DNA of 61,722 nucleotides, taken from assembly GCA_964559125.1 (NCBI GenBank), contig CAZLGW010000036.1:1-61722 (forward strand), read 5' to 3'. How positions within the stretch are numbered: position 1 is the first letter of the stretch; each line of letters opens with the position of its first letter. Origin of the DNA: Ravibacter sp964559125 (GTDB taxonomy: Bacteria; Bacteroidota; Bacteroidia; Cytophagales; Spirosomataceae). A program made the translations under genes and the position numbers. Positions 40,922 through 50,700 of the stretch are shown one piece after another. Below the pieces are notes generated by a model, which saw only the letters and a list, made by a program, of their open reading frames with translations, had not been told where the DNA came from and ran no database searches.

Positions 40922-43099
40922 TCATCTGTTTTTTTCAAAAAGCCTGTCTATGTTCACCGAAAGGCTTGCAAACCAGGTGCGGCCTGGCGACAGGGATGAA
41001 TAAAAACTGTTTACTTCAGCGGTGTAATTGAAAACATTGTTGATGCCGGCGCCCAGCGTCAGGTATTGCCGGTATTGGCCCGAAATATTCAGCCGCCAGG
41101 TACTGTAGCCGGGGTATTCGATTTTGTAGTACCGGCTTTCGCTTTCCCCGGTATATACGTTGGCTCTTCCCAGGAATTTCCCGTTAAGGGCGGCTGTAGC
41201 GCGGTGCAGTCCCCAGGCCAGCGAGTAATCTGCCTTGAAAGTAGCCGTATGCGGCCGGGTAGTGGAAAGGTTTCTGCCGCGTTCGGTCAGGCCGTCGTCC
41301 GTATAGGTATACCCGGCCTGTATCCTCAGGTTTTTCAAAGGAGAAAAGCTGGTATTGATCTCAACGCCCTTCAGCAGCTGACGCTCCGAATTGTGATAAT
41401 ATACAGTGTCGCTGGTAGCATTCCAGAGCAGGTTGAGCTTATCCCTGATATGATTGTGAAAGGCATTGACCGATAGGTAGAAATTACTGTTCCCGTAGTC
41501 GGCGGTTACGGAAACGGTACGGCTTTTTTCGGGCTGCAGGTTGGGATTCCCTATTATCTGGAACATACCGAGGTGGTCCCAGTTGGTATAGAGCTCCTTC
41601 AGGCTCGGCGACCGGAAGCCGGATGCATACGACGTCCGGAGCGACATACGGTCGGAAAGATCAAATTTGGCGGATACAGTCGGGCTGAAATTGCCCCCGT
41701 AGTCCGAATGCTTGTCCCATCGTATGCCTGTCACCATATTGAGCCGGGCAGCAATGGCGTAGTCGTGCTGCGTGTATACCGTATAACTTTTTACTGAAGA
41801 CCTGGCGCCGTCGGCAAACATATAGGTCGACAGGCTTTCGCCGAGATATTCCATGCCGCTGGTAAGCTGCTGTTTTTGGGTAAGCCTGTTGCTGGAAAGA
41901 ATGCGGATATTGTGCAGGACGTTGGTATAATCCTTCTCTTTGAGATCAATGCGGTGATAGTGGTTTACCTTGTCGTAAAGACTGAAATTGTAGCTGAACT
42001 CGGCGTTGTGGCCCTCACCGATCTGCCAGCGGCTTTTCAGCAGGGCATTGTAGCCGGAATAGAGGTTGTGCATCACCGTGCCTTCGGCTCCGGCATTGAA
42101 GCGTTCCCGGTGCAGGTAGGTCCCCTTTAATTCGGAAGTAAACTTGTCTGAAAAGGAATACCCGAGCTTTTGTTCGAGGTTGAGTACCTTTCCTCCTTCT
42201 ACTTCCTTTGTTCTCAGCACCTTGTCGCTGACTACCGTGTCGGGATAGATGCGCCGGAGGTATTCCCGGTCTTTCAGAAGGTAGTTATCCGATCTTTTCC
42301 AGAGGGCGGAGCTATGGGCCGAAAAGCGTTTCCTTTTGGTGCCTCCCGAGACAGCATGCTGCTGTTCTCCGTAACTTCCGAAACGGATAGCAGCATTCAG
42401 ATGTAGTGATTGCGTGCTCTTTTTGGTAATAATATTGATAACGCCCCCAATAGCAGATGAGCCGTAGAGGGTCGACAGCGAGCCTTTTACGATCTCTATT
42501 CTTTCAATGTTGTTGGGATTTAAAAGCTCGTAGTCGATATTATTCCGGGTTTCGCCGGCTATCCGCTCACCATCTATCAGGAATAGCACGTAGTTGCCGC
42601 CCAATCCCTGCATGTTGATATTGGGGACATTGGCGTTGCTGGTGAATTCCAGTCCGGGGAGCTCTGCTTCCAGCAATGACAGGAAATTCCCGGTATTGAG
42701 CTTTTCGATATCCCTGGAAGTGATGATACGCGTCAGCACGGGGCTGTCTTTCAGTAGCTTGGGCGTACGGGTTGCGGTGATGACAATTTCGTTCAGGTTA
42801 CTGATATCTTCTTCCAGTTCTATCACCGCTGCGCCTGCAAGTGGGACAAACGCTGTAGCGTACCCTACATGCGAAACCTTCAGCCGGGCCTCGTCGTACC
42901 CGTCAGGGACGGTAAGCGTAAAGCGGCCTTCCGAATCCGTCACTGTGCTCACCGTATCGACGGAGACAGTTGCGTAGGAGAGGGGTTCCTTGCCGTTTTT
43001 CGAGATTACCCTTCCCTGCAGGACACCGGTCTGTGCCACCGACAAGCCCGGAAGAAAGTACCACAGCAGGAAGCAGACAGAGGCTATTCTCAGATTCAT
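40922..43099 (-). CDS. TonB-dependent receptor, HmuR-type
   Basis: 725 residues. A signal peptide (ending SVAQ) and a carboxypeptidase-like beta-sandwich domain (GVLQGRVISKNGKEPLSYAT) lead into the plug (SPVLTRIITSRDIEKLN, VLFLIDGERIAGETRNNIDY, IERIEIVKGSLSTLYGSSAI). A 22-strand barrel runs to the end (LSVNIDRLFEKNR). The upstream HmuY-like lipoprotein gene points to haem rather than siderophore or glycan as substrate; no SusD partner is present. The spacer to the HmuY gene carries an interspersed repeat (43128-43204). Confidence 0.88.
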   Translation of the reverse strand: MNLRIASVCFLLWYFLPGLSVAQTGVLQGRVISKNGKEPLSYATVSVDTVSTVTDSEGRFTLTVPDGYDEARLKVSHVGYATAFVPLAGAAVIELEEDISNLNEIVITATRTPKLLKDSPVLTRIITSRDIEKLNTGNFLSLLEAELPGLEFTSNANVPNINMQGLGGNYVLFLIDGERIAGETRNNIDYELLNPNNIERIEIVKGSLSTLYGSSAIGGVINIITKKSTQSLHLNAAIRFGSYGEQQHAVSGGTKRKRFSAHSSALWKRSDNYLLKDREYLRRIYPDTVVSDKVLRTKEVEGGKVLNLEQKLGYSFSDKFTSELKGTYLHRERFNAGAEGTVMHNLYSGYNALLKSRWQIGEGHNAEFSYNFSLYDKVNHYHRIDLKEKDYTNVLHNIRILSSNRLTQKQQLTSGMEYLGESLSTYMFADGARSSVKSYTVYTQHDYAIAARLNMVTGIRWDKHSDYGGNFSPTVSAKFDLSDRMSLRTSYASGFRSPSLKELYTNWDHLGMFQIIGNPNLQPEKSRTVSVTADYGNSNFYLSVNAFHNHIRDKLNLLWNATSDTVYYHNSERQLLKGVEINTSFSPLKNLRIQAGYTYTDDGLTERGRNLSTTRPHTATFKADYSLAWGLHRATAALNGKFLGRANVYTGESESRYYKIEYPGYSTWRLNISGQYRQYLTLGAGINNVFNYTAEVNSFYSSLSPGRTWFASLSVNIDRLFEKNR

Positions 43100-43127
43100 T
43101 ATGAATAAAAGGTTATCAGCGCCGGTA

Positions 43128-43204
43128 GCTTCGACTCCGCTCCGCTACCTCGACTCCGGTCAACTGACGCTTTGATCCGGGGTGGCTGAGCGGAGTCGAA
43201 GCCA
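43128..43204. repeat. Interspersed inverted repeat between hmuY- and hmuR-like genes
   Basis: GCTTCGACTCCGCT (43128-43141) and AGCGGAGTCGAAGC (43189-43202) are perfect complements. The right end (GGTGGCTGAGCGGAGTCGAA..) recurs with three changes at 60136-60159, so this is a dispersed element. Here it may form a processing or attenuation hairpin inside the haem operon. Confidence 0.65.
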
Positions 43205-43209
43205 CAAGG

Positions 43210-43812
43210 TTAAAAACGTGGGGAGCCGTCGGGCTGATAGACATAGTCAAGAGAAATGACCATCGTTTCGTTTTTGTCGCTCAGGTAGTTGGCGAATTTG
43301 ATTTTGGCAAATTTGCCGGCGGCGGTTTTGACTACATATACATGGTCGTAAAGCGTATATACGGGCGGCGGATTGCTGGTATCGACATTCAGCCATTCGA
43401 TCTCGTTATTGGCAGGCTGATCTTCGAATATTGGTACGGGGAGCGTAAATTTCACCATGATAGATTTAACCGCATCCACTATATACCCGGTAGAAGGAGC
43501 TGTGGAGACTTCCGACAGAGACTTCGCCTGGGTTTTAACAGCCCCTCCGGCGCCCTGGCCTGAGCTTCCACAGTTGAGGCGTACGTCGTTACGGTGAAAA
43601 GCGATGTCCCAGTCAAGGCTTTTATTGAAGTTTTCTTTGTTTATTTCAATCGTTGTTCCCTTTTCGAAGGAAAAATAAACCCAATCGGAGTAGCTTCTGG
43701 CATCGATCTTAACAGATTTAACCTCAAGGGCAGGTGCCGGCTCTTCCGGATCGTCTTTGGAGCAACCGGTAAGAATCAATACGATTGGAAAAAGGAAAAT
43801 CCACTCTCTCAT
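43210..43812 (-). CDS. HmuY-type haem-binding lipoprotein
   Basis: 200 residues with a lipobox LILTGC and an acidic linker. The HmuY core follows: SDWVYFSFEKGTTIEI, NKSLDWDIAFHRNDVRLNCG, SGQGAGGAV, and a C-terminal FAKIKFANYLSDKNETMVIS segment. The conserved WDIAFHR motif and GGA loop are diagnostic. HmuY proteins take haem from host or environmental proteins and pass it to the HmuR receptor, here the next gene. Confidence 0.9.
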   Translation of the reverse strand: MREWIFLFPIVLILTGCSKDDPEEPAPALEVKSVKIDARSYSDWVYFSFEKGTTIEINKENFNKSLDWDIAFHRNDVRLNCGSSGQGAGGAVKTQAKSLSEVSTAPSTGYIVDAVKSIMVKFTLPVPIFEDQPANNEIEWLNVDTSNPPPVYTLYDHVYVVKTAAGKFAKIKFANYLSDKNETMVISLDYVYQPDGSPRF

Positions 43813-43941
43813 TATTATTAAATAGATTAATTATAAATAAACCAACGAGGGCAGAGGTACCCTACTGTATCTTTATCAAAGTATGATTGCAGTCATATTT
43901 TAAGAGAATTTACATCATTTTTAGAAGAAGGTAGAAAAGCT

Positions 43942-43975
43942 GTTGCCGGTCTATTCCCTAACCTTACTAAATTTG
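43942..43975 (+). promoter_or_regulatory. Promoter of the XylR-type regulator gene
   Basis: TAAATTTG (43968-43975) is a perfect -7 box; TTG at 43942-43944 lies 23 nt upstream, at the long end of the allowed spacing. The 214-nt gap between the divergent HmuY and regulator genes shows nothing else clear. Confidence 0.5.
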
Positions 43976-44026
43976 TAAGAGGAGCACTATTCTGAGACAT
44001 AGGGATGAAGTAGCGACGAACCAGCT

Positions 44027-45190
44027 ATGTATAAAATTATTCTTCTTATCGATTTTGCCGAGGAATACAGCAAAAGCCTACTGAAAGGGATTGCCAGGTA
44101 TTCGCGCGAGCATGGTCCGTGGATTTTCTGCAGAATGCCGGTCTATCAGCGCGAAACAATCGGGATAGAAGGGATATTGGAGTGGGCGCTTGAATGGGAG
44201 GCGGATGGGATCATCGGGCAGCTGTATAATGATCCGAAGATAGAGCTTATAGTAAAGGCCGGGATCCCGGTTATTGCCCAGGATTTCAAGGAGCGTTTTA
44301 ATAGTATTCCTAACATAACCGGCGCGCACTATGACGCCGGTGTAATGGGAGCCGACTATTTTCTTAAGAAAGGCTTTAAGAATTTCGCCTTTTATGGTTT
44401 CAGCGATATTGTATGGTCGCGCGAACGGGCTGAAGGCTTCGAAGATACGATCCGGGCGGCCGGGCATGAGGTGCATTATTTTGAGCACAGGATGTCGAGG
44501 ACCGGTGAGCTTTGGTTTTACAAGCCCAGCTCACTGAGCCAGTGGCTCAAATCGCTTCCCAAGCCGATAGCGCTGATGGCCTGCGACGACAACCAGGGGC
44601 AGCATATTACGGAAGCCTGCCGGCATTCGGGCATCCGGATACCGGAAGAAGTGGCAGTGCTCGGTGTGGACAATGATGAGATGATCTGTGAGTTTTCCGA
44701 TCCGCCTCTTTCGAGCATAGGGCAGGACGCGGAGAAGGGAGGATATGACACCGCCAGGCTGCTGCACCACATGATCGAAAACGGTACTTCCGACTTTTAC
44801 AATATCGTCGTAAAGCCTACGCAGGTGATCACCCGGCAGTCGACAGATATCTACGCGACCAATGATGACGACATAGCGTCATCATTAAAGTTTATACACC
44901 AGAATATTGAGAAGAACCTCCAGGTAGATGATGTCGTTAAACAGGTGGCCTTGTCGAGAAGAGCCCTGGAAAAGCGTTTCCAGCAAATGACCGGGCTTCC
45001 TATTTACAAGTACATCTTCAACCTGAGAATGGAGAAGTTTACGACCAGGCTGCTGGAAACGGATATGAGCGTGTTCGAGATCGCCATGGATCTCGGCTTC
45101 AACGACAGCAAGAATATCGCCAGGCAGTTCAGGCAGTTGAAAGGGTGTACGCCGCTGGAATACCGGAAGCGTTATAGGCCGGGAAAGTAA
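44027..45190 (+). CDS. XylR-type LacI/AraC hybrid transcription regulator
   Basis: 387 residues. The N-terminal two-thirds is a periplasmic-binding-protein-like ligand domain (IILLIDFAEEYSKSLLKGIA, GVDNDEMICEFSDPPLSSI, near the end IVVKPTQVITRQSTD). The C-terminal ~100 residues are an AraC-type DNA-binding domain with two helix-turn-helix units (VDDVVKQVALSRRALEKRF, MDLGFNDSKNIARQFRQLKG). This is the XylR architecture that activates pentose and other sugar genes. No sugar transporter is adjacent, so the target is distant or is one of the window's dehydrogenase clusters. Confidence 0.93.
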   Translation: MYKIILLIDFAEEYSKSLLKGIARYSREHGPWIFCRMPVYQRETIGIEGILEWALEWEADGIIGQLYNDPKIELIVKAGIPVIAQDFKERFNSIPNITGAHYDAGVMGADYFLKKGFKNFAFYGFSDIVWSRERAEGFEDTIRAAGHEVHYFEHRMSRTGELWFYKPSSLSQWLKSLPKPIALMACDDNQGQHITEACRHSGIRIPEEVAVLGVDNDEMICEFSDPPLSSIGQDAEKGGYDTARLLHHMIENGTSDFYNIVVKPTQVITRQSTDIYATNDDDIASSLKFIHQNIEKNLQVDDVVKQVALSRRALEKRFQQMTGLPIYKYIFNLRMEKFTTRLLETDMSVFEIAMDLGFNDSKNIARQFRQLKGCTPLEYRKRYRPGK

Positions 45191-45246
45191 GACCAGCGCC
45201 TGCAACAAGGGCTATAAATGAGGTAATGGGGGAGGCAGGTACGTGT

Positions 45247-45603
45247 TCAGTTCTTCAATTCCTCCCGGATGCGGGCGACTTAGTCCGGCGTTACTTCCAA
45301 AACATCACAAATAAACTCTGTAGTTGAACCTTTCAGGATCATATTGCGGATAGCCTTCTCACGCTCTTCCTGGCGGCCATCCTCCCGCAGATAGTCCAGT
45401 GTAGTCATAGCTCTCTTTCTTATAGTTATGGGCGCCTTCCGCAGTTCGTTGGAAACGTAAGTATCCGGAAGTTGGGTAAGCGTTGAAAAATCCAGCCTTT
45501 CCACTATATAGGCAGGCAGGGCGGTACGGAAGTAATCGATGGCAATCTCCTTATCAGCCAGGATAGCCCGAATGAACTTATCATGTTTTGAAGTGAGGCT
45601 CAT
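45247..45603 (-). pseudogene. Rpn-family nuclease remnant (internal deletion plus nonsense)
   Basis: The frame from the ATG at 45603 reads MSLTSKHDKFIRAILADKEI, then TALPAYIVERLDFSTLTQLP, the N-terminus of Rpn/PD-(D/E)XK transposase-like proteins. It then jumps to YLREDGRQEEREKAIRNM and ILKGSTTEFICDVLEVTPD, the usual C-terminal end. About 200 central residues, including the catalytic core, are missing. A TAA (45280-45282) interrupts the tail, after which VARIREELKN continues in frame to a TGA at 45247-45249. This is a clear relic; the upstream extension to 45729 is not part of the family. Confidence 0.75.
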
Positions 45604-45706
45604 TTGGCAAAAGTAGCCGGGGAGAGGTTTGGAGCTAACAACTATGGAGAGTATGTTACTTGTTGTTGACGTTAAGGTGGGGAAGACTGATAGCTTATGA
45701 AAAAGC

Positions 45707-45739
45707 AAAAGCCCCGGTACTATCTGCACCGGGGCTTTT
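45707..45739 (-). terminator. Intrinsic terminator after sucC
   Basis: A perfect 12-bp stem (AAAAGCCCCGGT / ACCGGGGCTTTT, 9-nt loop) starts 16 nt after the sucC stop; on the minus strand the right arm ends in TTTTGCTTTTTC. Confidence 0.9.
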
Positions 45740-45754
45740 AAGGAAAGGAAGATT

Positions 45755-46978
45755 TTATACTCCCAGCTCCTTCAAAACTTCGCTGACCTTCGTAGCGGCT
45801 TCTTTGAACTCAATCGCCGAGTATACTTTCAGGCCCGATTCGTCGATAATTTTCGCACCTTCGGCAGCGTTGGTGCCCTGCAGACGCACTATAATCGGTA
45901 CAGGGATTTCACCGATCGCCTTATAGGCTTCGACAACGCCGGTAGCTACCCTGTCGCAACGGACGATACCGCCGAAGATGTTGATCAGGATGGCTTTTAC
46001 GTTCGGGTCTTTCAGGATGATCCTGAAACCGGCTTCTACGGTAGTTGCATTTGCACCGCCTCCCACGTCGAGGAAGTTGGCCGGGTCGCCACCCGAAAGC
46101 TTGATGAGGTCCATAGTGGCCATCGCCAGACCGGCCCCGTTCACCATACAGCCTACGTTTCCGTCGAGTTTTACGTAGTTGAGATTGTTGGCGCTGGCTT
46201 CTACTTCAAGCGGGTCTTCCTCGTTGGTATCACGCATTTCGGCCAGGTCGGGATGACGGAACAGTGCGTTGTCGTCAAGATTTACCTTGGCGTCTACGGC
46301 CAGTATCTTGTTGTCCGAAGTCTTAAGCACCGGGTTGATCTCGAACATGGAAGCGTCGCTTTCGATATAAGCGCGATAAAGAGCGGTAATGAATTTAACC
46401 ATTTCTTTGAAGGCCTCGCCCGACAGTCCGAGCTCGAAAGCAACTTTGCGCGCCTGGAAAGCCTGGAGCCCAACGTGCGGGTCGATCCATTCCTTGATGA
46501 TCTTCTCGGGGTGCTTTTCAGCCACGTCTTCTATATCCATCCCTCCTTCCGTGCTTGCCATGATCACGTTACGGTTCAGGGTGCGGTCAAGCAGGATAGA
46601 AAGGTAATATTCTTTAGGTTCGCTCGGACCGGGATAATAAACATCTTCCGCGATCAGGACTTTGTTGACCTGTTTCCCTTCAGGGCCGGTCTGGTGGGTA
46701 ACGAGAATTTTACCGAGTATGTTCTTGGCAATTGTCCTGACATCCTCTACAGATTTTGCCAGTGCCACCCCTCTCTGCTCGCTGCCTGCTATTTTGCCTT
46801 TTCCGCGTCCGCCGGCATGGATCTGTGACTTAACCACATACCATTTGGTGCCTGTCTGCTCGGTAAGGTTCCTGGCCACTTCTACGGCTATATCCGGTGT
46901 ATCGGCGACAATCCCTTCCTGGATACGTACGCCGTATTTCTTTAAAATGCTTTTGCCCTGATATTCGTGAATATTCAT
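45755..46978 (-). CDS. sucC: Succinyl-CoA synthetase beta subunit
   Basis: The start at 46978 (MNIHEYQGKSILKKYGV) is the canonical SucC beginning; the extra ten upstream residues are dropped. 407 residues hold the ATP-grasp nucleotide domain (SQIHAGGRGKGKIAG), the middle MFEINPV metal site and NLDDNALFRHPDL, and the C-terminal CoA-ligase domain with NIFGGIVRCDRVA. It makes succinyl-CoA from succinate (or the reverse) with SucD in the TCA cycle. sucD is not adjacent, which is common in Bacteroidota. Confidence 0.97.
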   Translation of the reverse strand: MNIHEYQGKSILKKYGVRIQEGIVADTPDIAVEVARNLTEQTGTKWYVVKSQIHAGGRGKGKIAGSEQRGVALAKSVEDVRTIAKNILGKILVTHQTGPEGKQVNKVLIAEDVYYPGPSEPKEYYLSILLDRTLNRNVIMASTEGGMDIEDVAEKHPEKIIKEWIDPHVGLQAFQARKVAFELGLSGEAFKEMVKFITALYRAYIESDASMFEINPVLKTSDNKILAVDAKVNLDDNALFRHPDLAEMRDTNEEDPLEVEASANNLNYVKLDGNVGCMVNGAGLAMATMDLIKLSGGDPANFLDVGGGANATTVEAGFRIILKDPNVKAILINIFGGIVRCDRVATGVVEAYKAIGEIPVPIIVRLQGTNAAEGAKIIDESGLKVYSAIEFKEAATKVSEVLKELGV

Positions 46979-47062
46979 GAGTAATATGGTAAGAATTGGT
47001 ATTTTCACGCCAAATTAGCGAAATAATCAATAGGAATACTACGGGCTTAATAAAAAGCAGCT

Positions 47063-47734
47063 ATGGCCGCCATTCTGGAAGTAAAGGAAGTGCATCGTTC
47101 GTACGGGAATCTGAAAGTCCTGAGAGGAATAGATATGCAGATCAGTAAAGGAGAGATCGTGGCTATCGTGGGGGCTTCAGGTGCGGGGAAGAGTACTTTG
47201 CTGCATGTGATGGGTACGCTCGACAAGCCCGATTCCGGCAATGTTTTTTTTAACGGGAAAGATATCTTTTCGCTTAACGACGGGGAGCTGGCGGATTTTC
47301 GGAACCGGTATATCGGTTTTGTCTTCCAGTTCCATAACCTGCTCGGTGAATTCACGGCCCTTGAAAACGTATGTATGCCGGCTTTCATAGGAAAGGGCGG
47401 AAACGAACGTGAGATCAGGCAGAGGGGCGGGAAATTACTGGAAATGCTGGGGCTGTCGGGACGGGAGGATCATCTGCCTTCCCAGTTGTCGGGCGGAGAA
47501 CAGCAAAGGGTTGCCGTGGCACGCGCCCTGATCAATAAGCCGGAAGTCGTATTTGCCGATGAACCCAGCGGCAACCTGGATTCCCGTAATGCCGAAGAGC
47601 TGCACCGGCTCTTTTTTGAAATACGCCGGGAAATGGATTGTACCTTCGTTATCGTTACGCACAACGAGCACCTGGCCGAAATGGCAGACCGCCGCCTCGT
47701 CATGAAAGACGGCCTGCTTAGCTCCGGCGCTTAA
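47063..47734 (+). CDS. lolD: LolD-type lipoprotein-release ABC ATPase
   Basis: 223 residues with Walker A GASGAGKST, a Q-loop in FVFQFHNLLGEFTALEN, signature LSGGEQQRVAVARAL, Walker B VVFADEPSGNLD and the H-loop IVTHN. The FHNLLGEFTALENV segment is typical of the LolD/MacB family, which energises transfer of lipoproteins to the outer membrane. The LolCE permease is not adjacent. It is divergent from sucC and overlaps the convergent 3' end of the TolB/BamA-like gene by 4 nt. Confidence 0.88.
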   Translation: MAAILEVKEVHRSYGNLKVLRGIDMQISKGEIVAIVGASGAGKSTLLHVMGTLDKPDSGNVFFNGKDIFSLNDGELADFRNRYIGFVFQFHNLLGEFTALENVCMPAFIGKGGNEREIRQRGGKLLEMLGLSGREDHLPSQLSGGEQQRVAVARALINKPEVVFADEPSGNLDSRNAEELHRLFFEIRREMDCTFVIVTHNEHLAEMADRRLVMKDGLLSSGA

Positions 47735-50700
47735 AAATCATAGCCGAGCGTCAGGTAGGGGATAGGCTTCTTGATAACGGAGTTGTCGACCCCCCATGCA
47801 TAATCGAGCTTCCCGTAGATACCGAAGATCATAGTCCGTACGCCGAGGCCGTACCCCCAGATATAAGGATTGCGGAAATTCACTACGGTAGCCCTGAAAG
47901 GCAGACCGTTTCCACCGATGATCTCCGTGTTGAGGCTGTTTTCCTGGCTGAACGGCCCTTTGCCGGTCCATGCCGTGCCGATATCGGTGAAACCGACAAA
48001 CTGCAGATTTCTCAGGAAATTGGATGTAATAGGCCCGCGGTAAAGGTATTTGACCAGCGGTATCCTCAATTCGACATTTGACAACATGTAGGTAACTCCG
48101 CTTAGCCGGTTTAGCCTGAAGCCTCTCAGGTTTGTTGCAAACTCGGTAAAGAAAATATCACGGTTGTCGACATTTTCGCCGAACTCAAAGGGGTTGTAAA
48201 TGGCCTCATTGCTCACGGCGGTCGAGCTTATCCAGTTCTCCATTCCCCCCATGCTGCTGTTTTTGGGCGCTCTTCCTCCCGAGTGGCTTCCTGCGATCCG
48301 TATGGCCAGTACCAGGTCGCGGTGAAGCTTCTGATAGCGTCTGAAATCAAGGCTTACCCTGTAAAAGCTGTCGGAAATCCTGGATACTCCCAGATGATTC
48401 TCATACCGTATTTTCATTTTGGTACCTTCCGTCATATTCATTCCGTTCACCACCGAATTGTCGAAGACCAGCTCAGATTTGAAACCAAGGTAGTGGGAAG
48501 ACTTGATCGGGGTGGACATCATGGTCCTGATCAGGTAGGTAGAGGTATAGGCGGGAGAGATGCTGAACCTGCTCGTGCGGGTGAAAGGGTAGGAGGCAGT
48601 CAGCAAGACCTGGTTGTAACGGTATTTGTGCGGCCCGCCTCCCATCGCCACATAAAGATTGCTCCTGTCGTACCGGGCAGCGTAGTCGATACGATATTTG
48701 TTGAGGTTATATTCAAGGAAAAGATCATACGTTTTGAAGAAGCTTTGTCCGTTCATTGCCAGGAAACCGCCAGCTTTCAATACGTTATTCTCCAGCAGGT
48801 CGTTCATCGATACAGACTGGCGGTACCCGAAACGGCGGACGGGGTCCCACGCCCATTCGGATTTAGAGTCGTTGGCAATGAAAAGACCTTTATAGTTGAA
48901 CGGGCCGTTCACATTGATATTTTCGCGTGTCCTGAGGCGCGGAGTGGCCAGCGGTACGCGCCCCCCGGTAATTCTCCGGCTGGATATACCTCCTATACTC
49001 TGGATCACATCTTCATCGAAGATATAGTTATCGGTATCCACCTCTCCCGGACGCAGCTCAAGCTCCATCGCCCCGGCTACCTCTTCAGGAGCCTTCGCAA
49101 GGGTGTCGGGCTGGTCTGTTGCGGGTTCCGCTATATCCCTTGAGGCCGATCTGTTCAGGGTGGTAACACCGGATATGCCCTTTCTGAAAACCGGTGTCTC
49201 GGCTATTCCTCCAGGCGAGAAATTACCCTGGTAGACGATCCGGAGCTCGCCTTTATTCACCTCGAGAAAAGCCAGCCCGCCGTTGCCCGAGGGCCTGATC
49301 GCCGGGTTTTTGAGACCATGGATGAAATTGGTGCTCTGCGTGATAGTCTTAGAGTTGAAATTGTACCTGAAAAGGTTGGAAATCCCTTTCAGATCGGAGA
49401 GAAAATAAAGGTCTGTTTCAGACGCGTAGACCGGCAGGTTGTAGGTTCCGAGCGAATCCAGCAGCTTAGGGGCCTGCGGACTTCTCGGCACGCCGCTATG
49501 CTCGAAGATTCCCAGTGAATTCCTGATCGTTTTGAAATCGCCCCGTACCCTGAGGGTATCGGTGGGGCGGTTGCTGGCAAATACAAGCTTGCGGTTGGAA
49601 TTGCCTACAAAGCGCGGTGAAAGGTCGTCATACAGGTCGTTGGTCAGCGGGATGGTAGAGCCCCGGTTGATGTTGATGAGATAAAGATCGTTCTGCCCGC
49701 CCTTGTCGGCGCTGACGGCCAGGGTAGTACCGTCTTTGGATACATCCATGTGGACAATATGGTCCAGGTTCCTCAGTGAAGTCCGCCGGATGATCCTGGG
49801 CTTTTTAGTGTCGAGCTTTTCGTAGACAAATACGTGGTGCCTGTCATGACCGGGCAAAAGTACTACGAGTATGTTGTCTTTTGTCCAGCCGACATGGGGA
49901 ATGCTTCCCCCTTTTGAAATATGGTTGGAAAGGATATTGCCCTGCCGTATAACCATCTTTCTCCCGGTCTCCAGGTTATAAGTGCTGACCCTGTAATTAC
50001 GTTTGTGGGGCTCGCTGATCGCCAGCATTTTATTGTCCGGAGAGATATCGACACGGGCCCCGAGCTTCAATTTTTCGAGATTCCCGATCTTATAGCTCCA
50101 GGACGGTGAAGAGGCCTTATACGATGATTTGGCAGTGTTGACTATTTCGGAGTAGTAATTCCGCCAGTTGGAAAGGAACCTGCTGAACGAAGGGACGCCG
50201 AGCGTACTGGTAATACTTGTCTGCTCAGTACGGATAATCCTGGTCAGGTTCAGAATATTGGAAATATTGTCCTTCCCGTATTCTTCGGCAATATAGTTCC
50301 AGATAGATTGTCCGATGAGGGCGGCATCTTCCCCTTCAAAAAGCGACGGCCTGCGTACGTTGCGGTGCTGGATGAGATCCTGCATGTAATTATTCAACTC
50401 GGGAGACCATCCGTCGGCCACGTAACGGGCAATTCCAGACATAAACCAGTCGGGCAGGGTGAGCAGAATGGAGCTCTGCAAGGCATCCTTGAGGTTGCCG
50501 CCATATAGCATGTCATATACGAAAAGCCTTGCTATCTGGTTGACGAGCTCCTTCCTGAAGCTGATCTGGTCGCCGGTAAAAGCCACTTCCAGGCGCGACT
50601 GGGCCAGGTCGATATCCATTTCGCTCAGTTCGTCGAACGTAGCGATGCCGATATTGCTTTGTTCGAGTTCTTCCGGGGAATTGTAAAGGAAAATTTTGAT

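Noticed and set aside
45604..45729. N-terminal extension of the Rpn remnant
   Set aside because: Unlike the family start and runs through the sucC terminator.
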